Shown one piece after another: positions 5,792 through 5,858 of a DNA stretch of 5,858 bases. Position 1 is the stretch's first letter. Each line of letters starts with the position of its first letter. The notes beneath the pieces are model-generated. The model made no database searches. It worked only from the letters and a program-made list of their open reading frames with translations, and was not told the origin of the DNA. The stretch spans positions 1 through 5,858 of the forward strand of contig JAKAQT010000094.1 in the NCBI GenBank assembly GCA_021819605.1, read 5' to 3'. This DNA is from Thermoplasmata archaeon (GTDB lineage: Archaea; Thermoplasmatota; Thermoplasmata; Thermoplasmatales; Thermoplasmataceae). The translations under genes were made by a program, and so were the position numbers.

Positions 5792-5858
5792 ATGAAGCGG
5801 TATCTCGTCTTCCAGGACGGGACCGTCATTGAGGGAGAAGGATTCGGGCATGATGGAG
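5792..5858 (+). CDS. carA: Carbamoyl phosphate synthase small subunit, 5' part
   Basis: Only 22 complete codons are in the window. They encode a strand-turn-strand segment, YLVFQDGTVIEGEGFG, which closely fits the conserved N terminus of CarA (consensus near LVLEDGTxFxGxxFG). CarA is the glutaminase subunit that passes ammonia to CarB for carbamoyl phosphate, feeding arginine and pyrimidine synthesis. The start is ATG 5792. A GGTG element (5777-5780) matching the core of the archaeal Shine-Dalgarno sequence lies 11 bases before it, and no TATA box sits at leaderless distance. This gene, unlike its neighbours, therefore probably has a leader or is read through from sfsA. The catalytic parts lie beyond the window. 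Confidence 0.75.
   Translation, partial: MKRYLVFQDGTVIEGEGFGHDG

Noticed and set aside
1..5858. CRISPR array, insertion sequence, tRNA/rRNA or defence genes
   Set aside because: No regularly spaced repeats, transposase-like frames, terminal repeats or RNA gene structures were seen on either strand by eye.

Overview
The window looks like chromosomal DNA of a thermoacidophilic archaeon, most likely of the order Thermoplasmatales (or a close relative with higher G+C). The reasons are the archaeal type of GH15 glucoamylase without a signal peptide, an archaeal DsrE-like protein, arginine coded mainly by AGG, and TATA-like boxes about 24-28 bases before the start codon with little or no Shine-Dalgarno sequence, which fits leaderless transcripts. 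G+C is judged by eye to be slightly over 50%, so a higher-GC lineage such as Thermogymnomonas is possible; this assignment is inference only.

Layout. Positions 1-246 hold a promoter region and perhaps the first codons of a gene leaving on the minus strand. A large glucoamylase gene (247-2652, +) follows. It converges, with six bases between stops, on an unrecognised 194-residue protein (2659-3243, -). A divergent promoter region (3244-3352) with two TATA-like elements and a perfect short inverted repeat precedes a 2-amino-3-ketobutyrate CoA ligase/alpha-oxoamine synthase gene (kbl, 3353-4537, +). That gene also converges with a six-base gap on a DsrE-like gene (4544-4888, -). A second divergent promoter (around 4910-4925) serves the DsrE-like gene and sfsA (4940-5656, +). 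After a 135-base AT-rich gap the window ends in the first 22 codons of carA (5792 onward, +).

How the genes fit together. Up to sfsA every gene is on the opposite strand from its neighbour, so these are mostly single-gene transcription units rather than an operon. The functions are housekeeping or catabolic: release of glucose from alpha-glucans, threonine/glycine or related CoA-ester chemistry, a small sulfur-relay-type protein, an SfsA nuclease-like protein, and carbamoyl phosphate synthesis for arginine and pyrimidines. They do not form a recognisable pathway together.

No defence system, mobile element, CRISPR array or RNA gene was found. The most interesting points are the unrecognised Trp/Tyr/Asn-rich protein, a hairpin-plus-T-tract terminator for kbl embedded in the coding end of the convergent DsrE-like gene, and the compact paired promoters.
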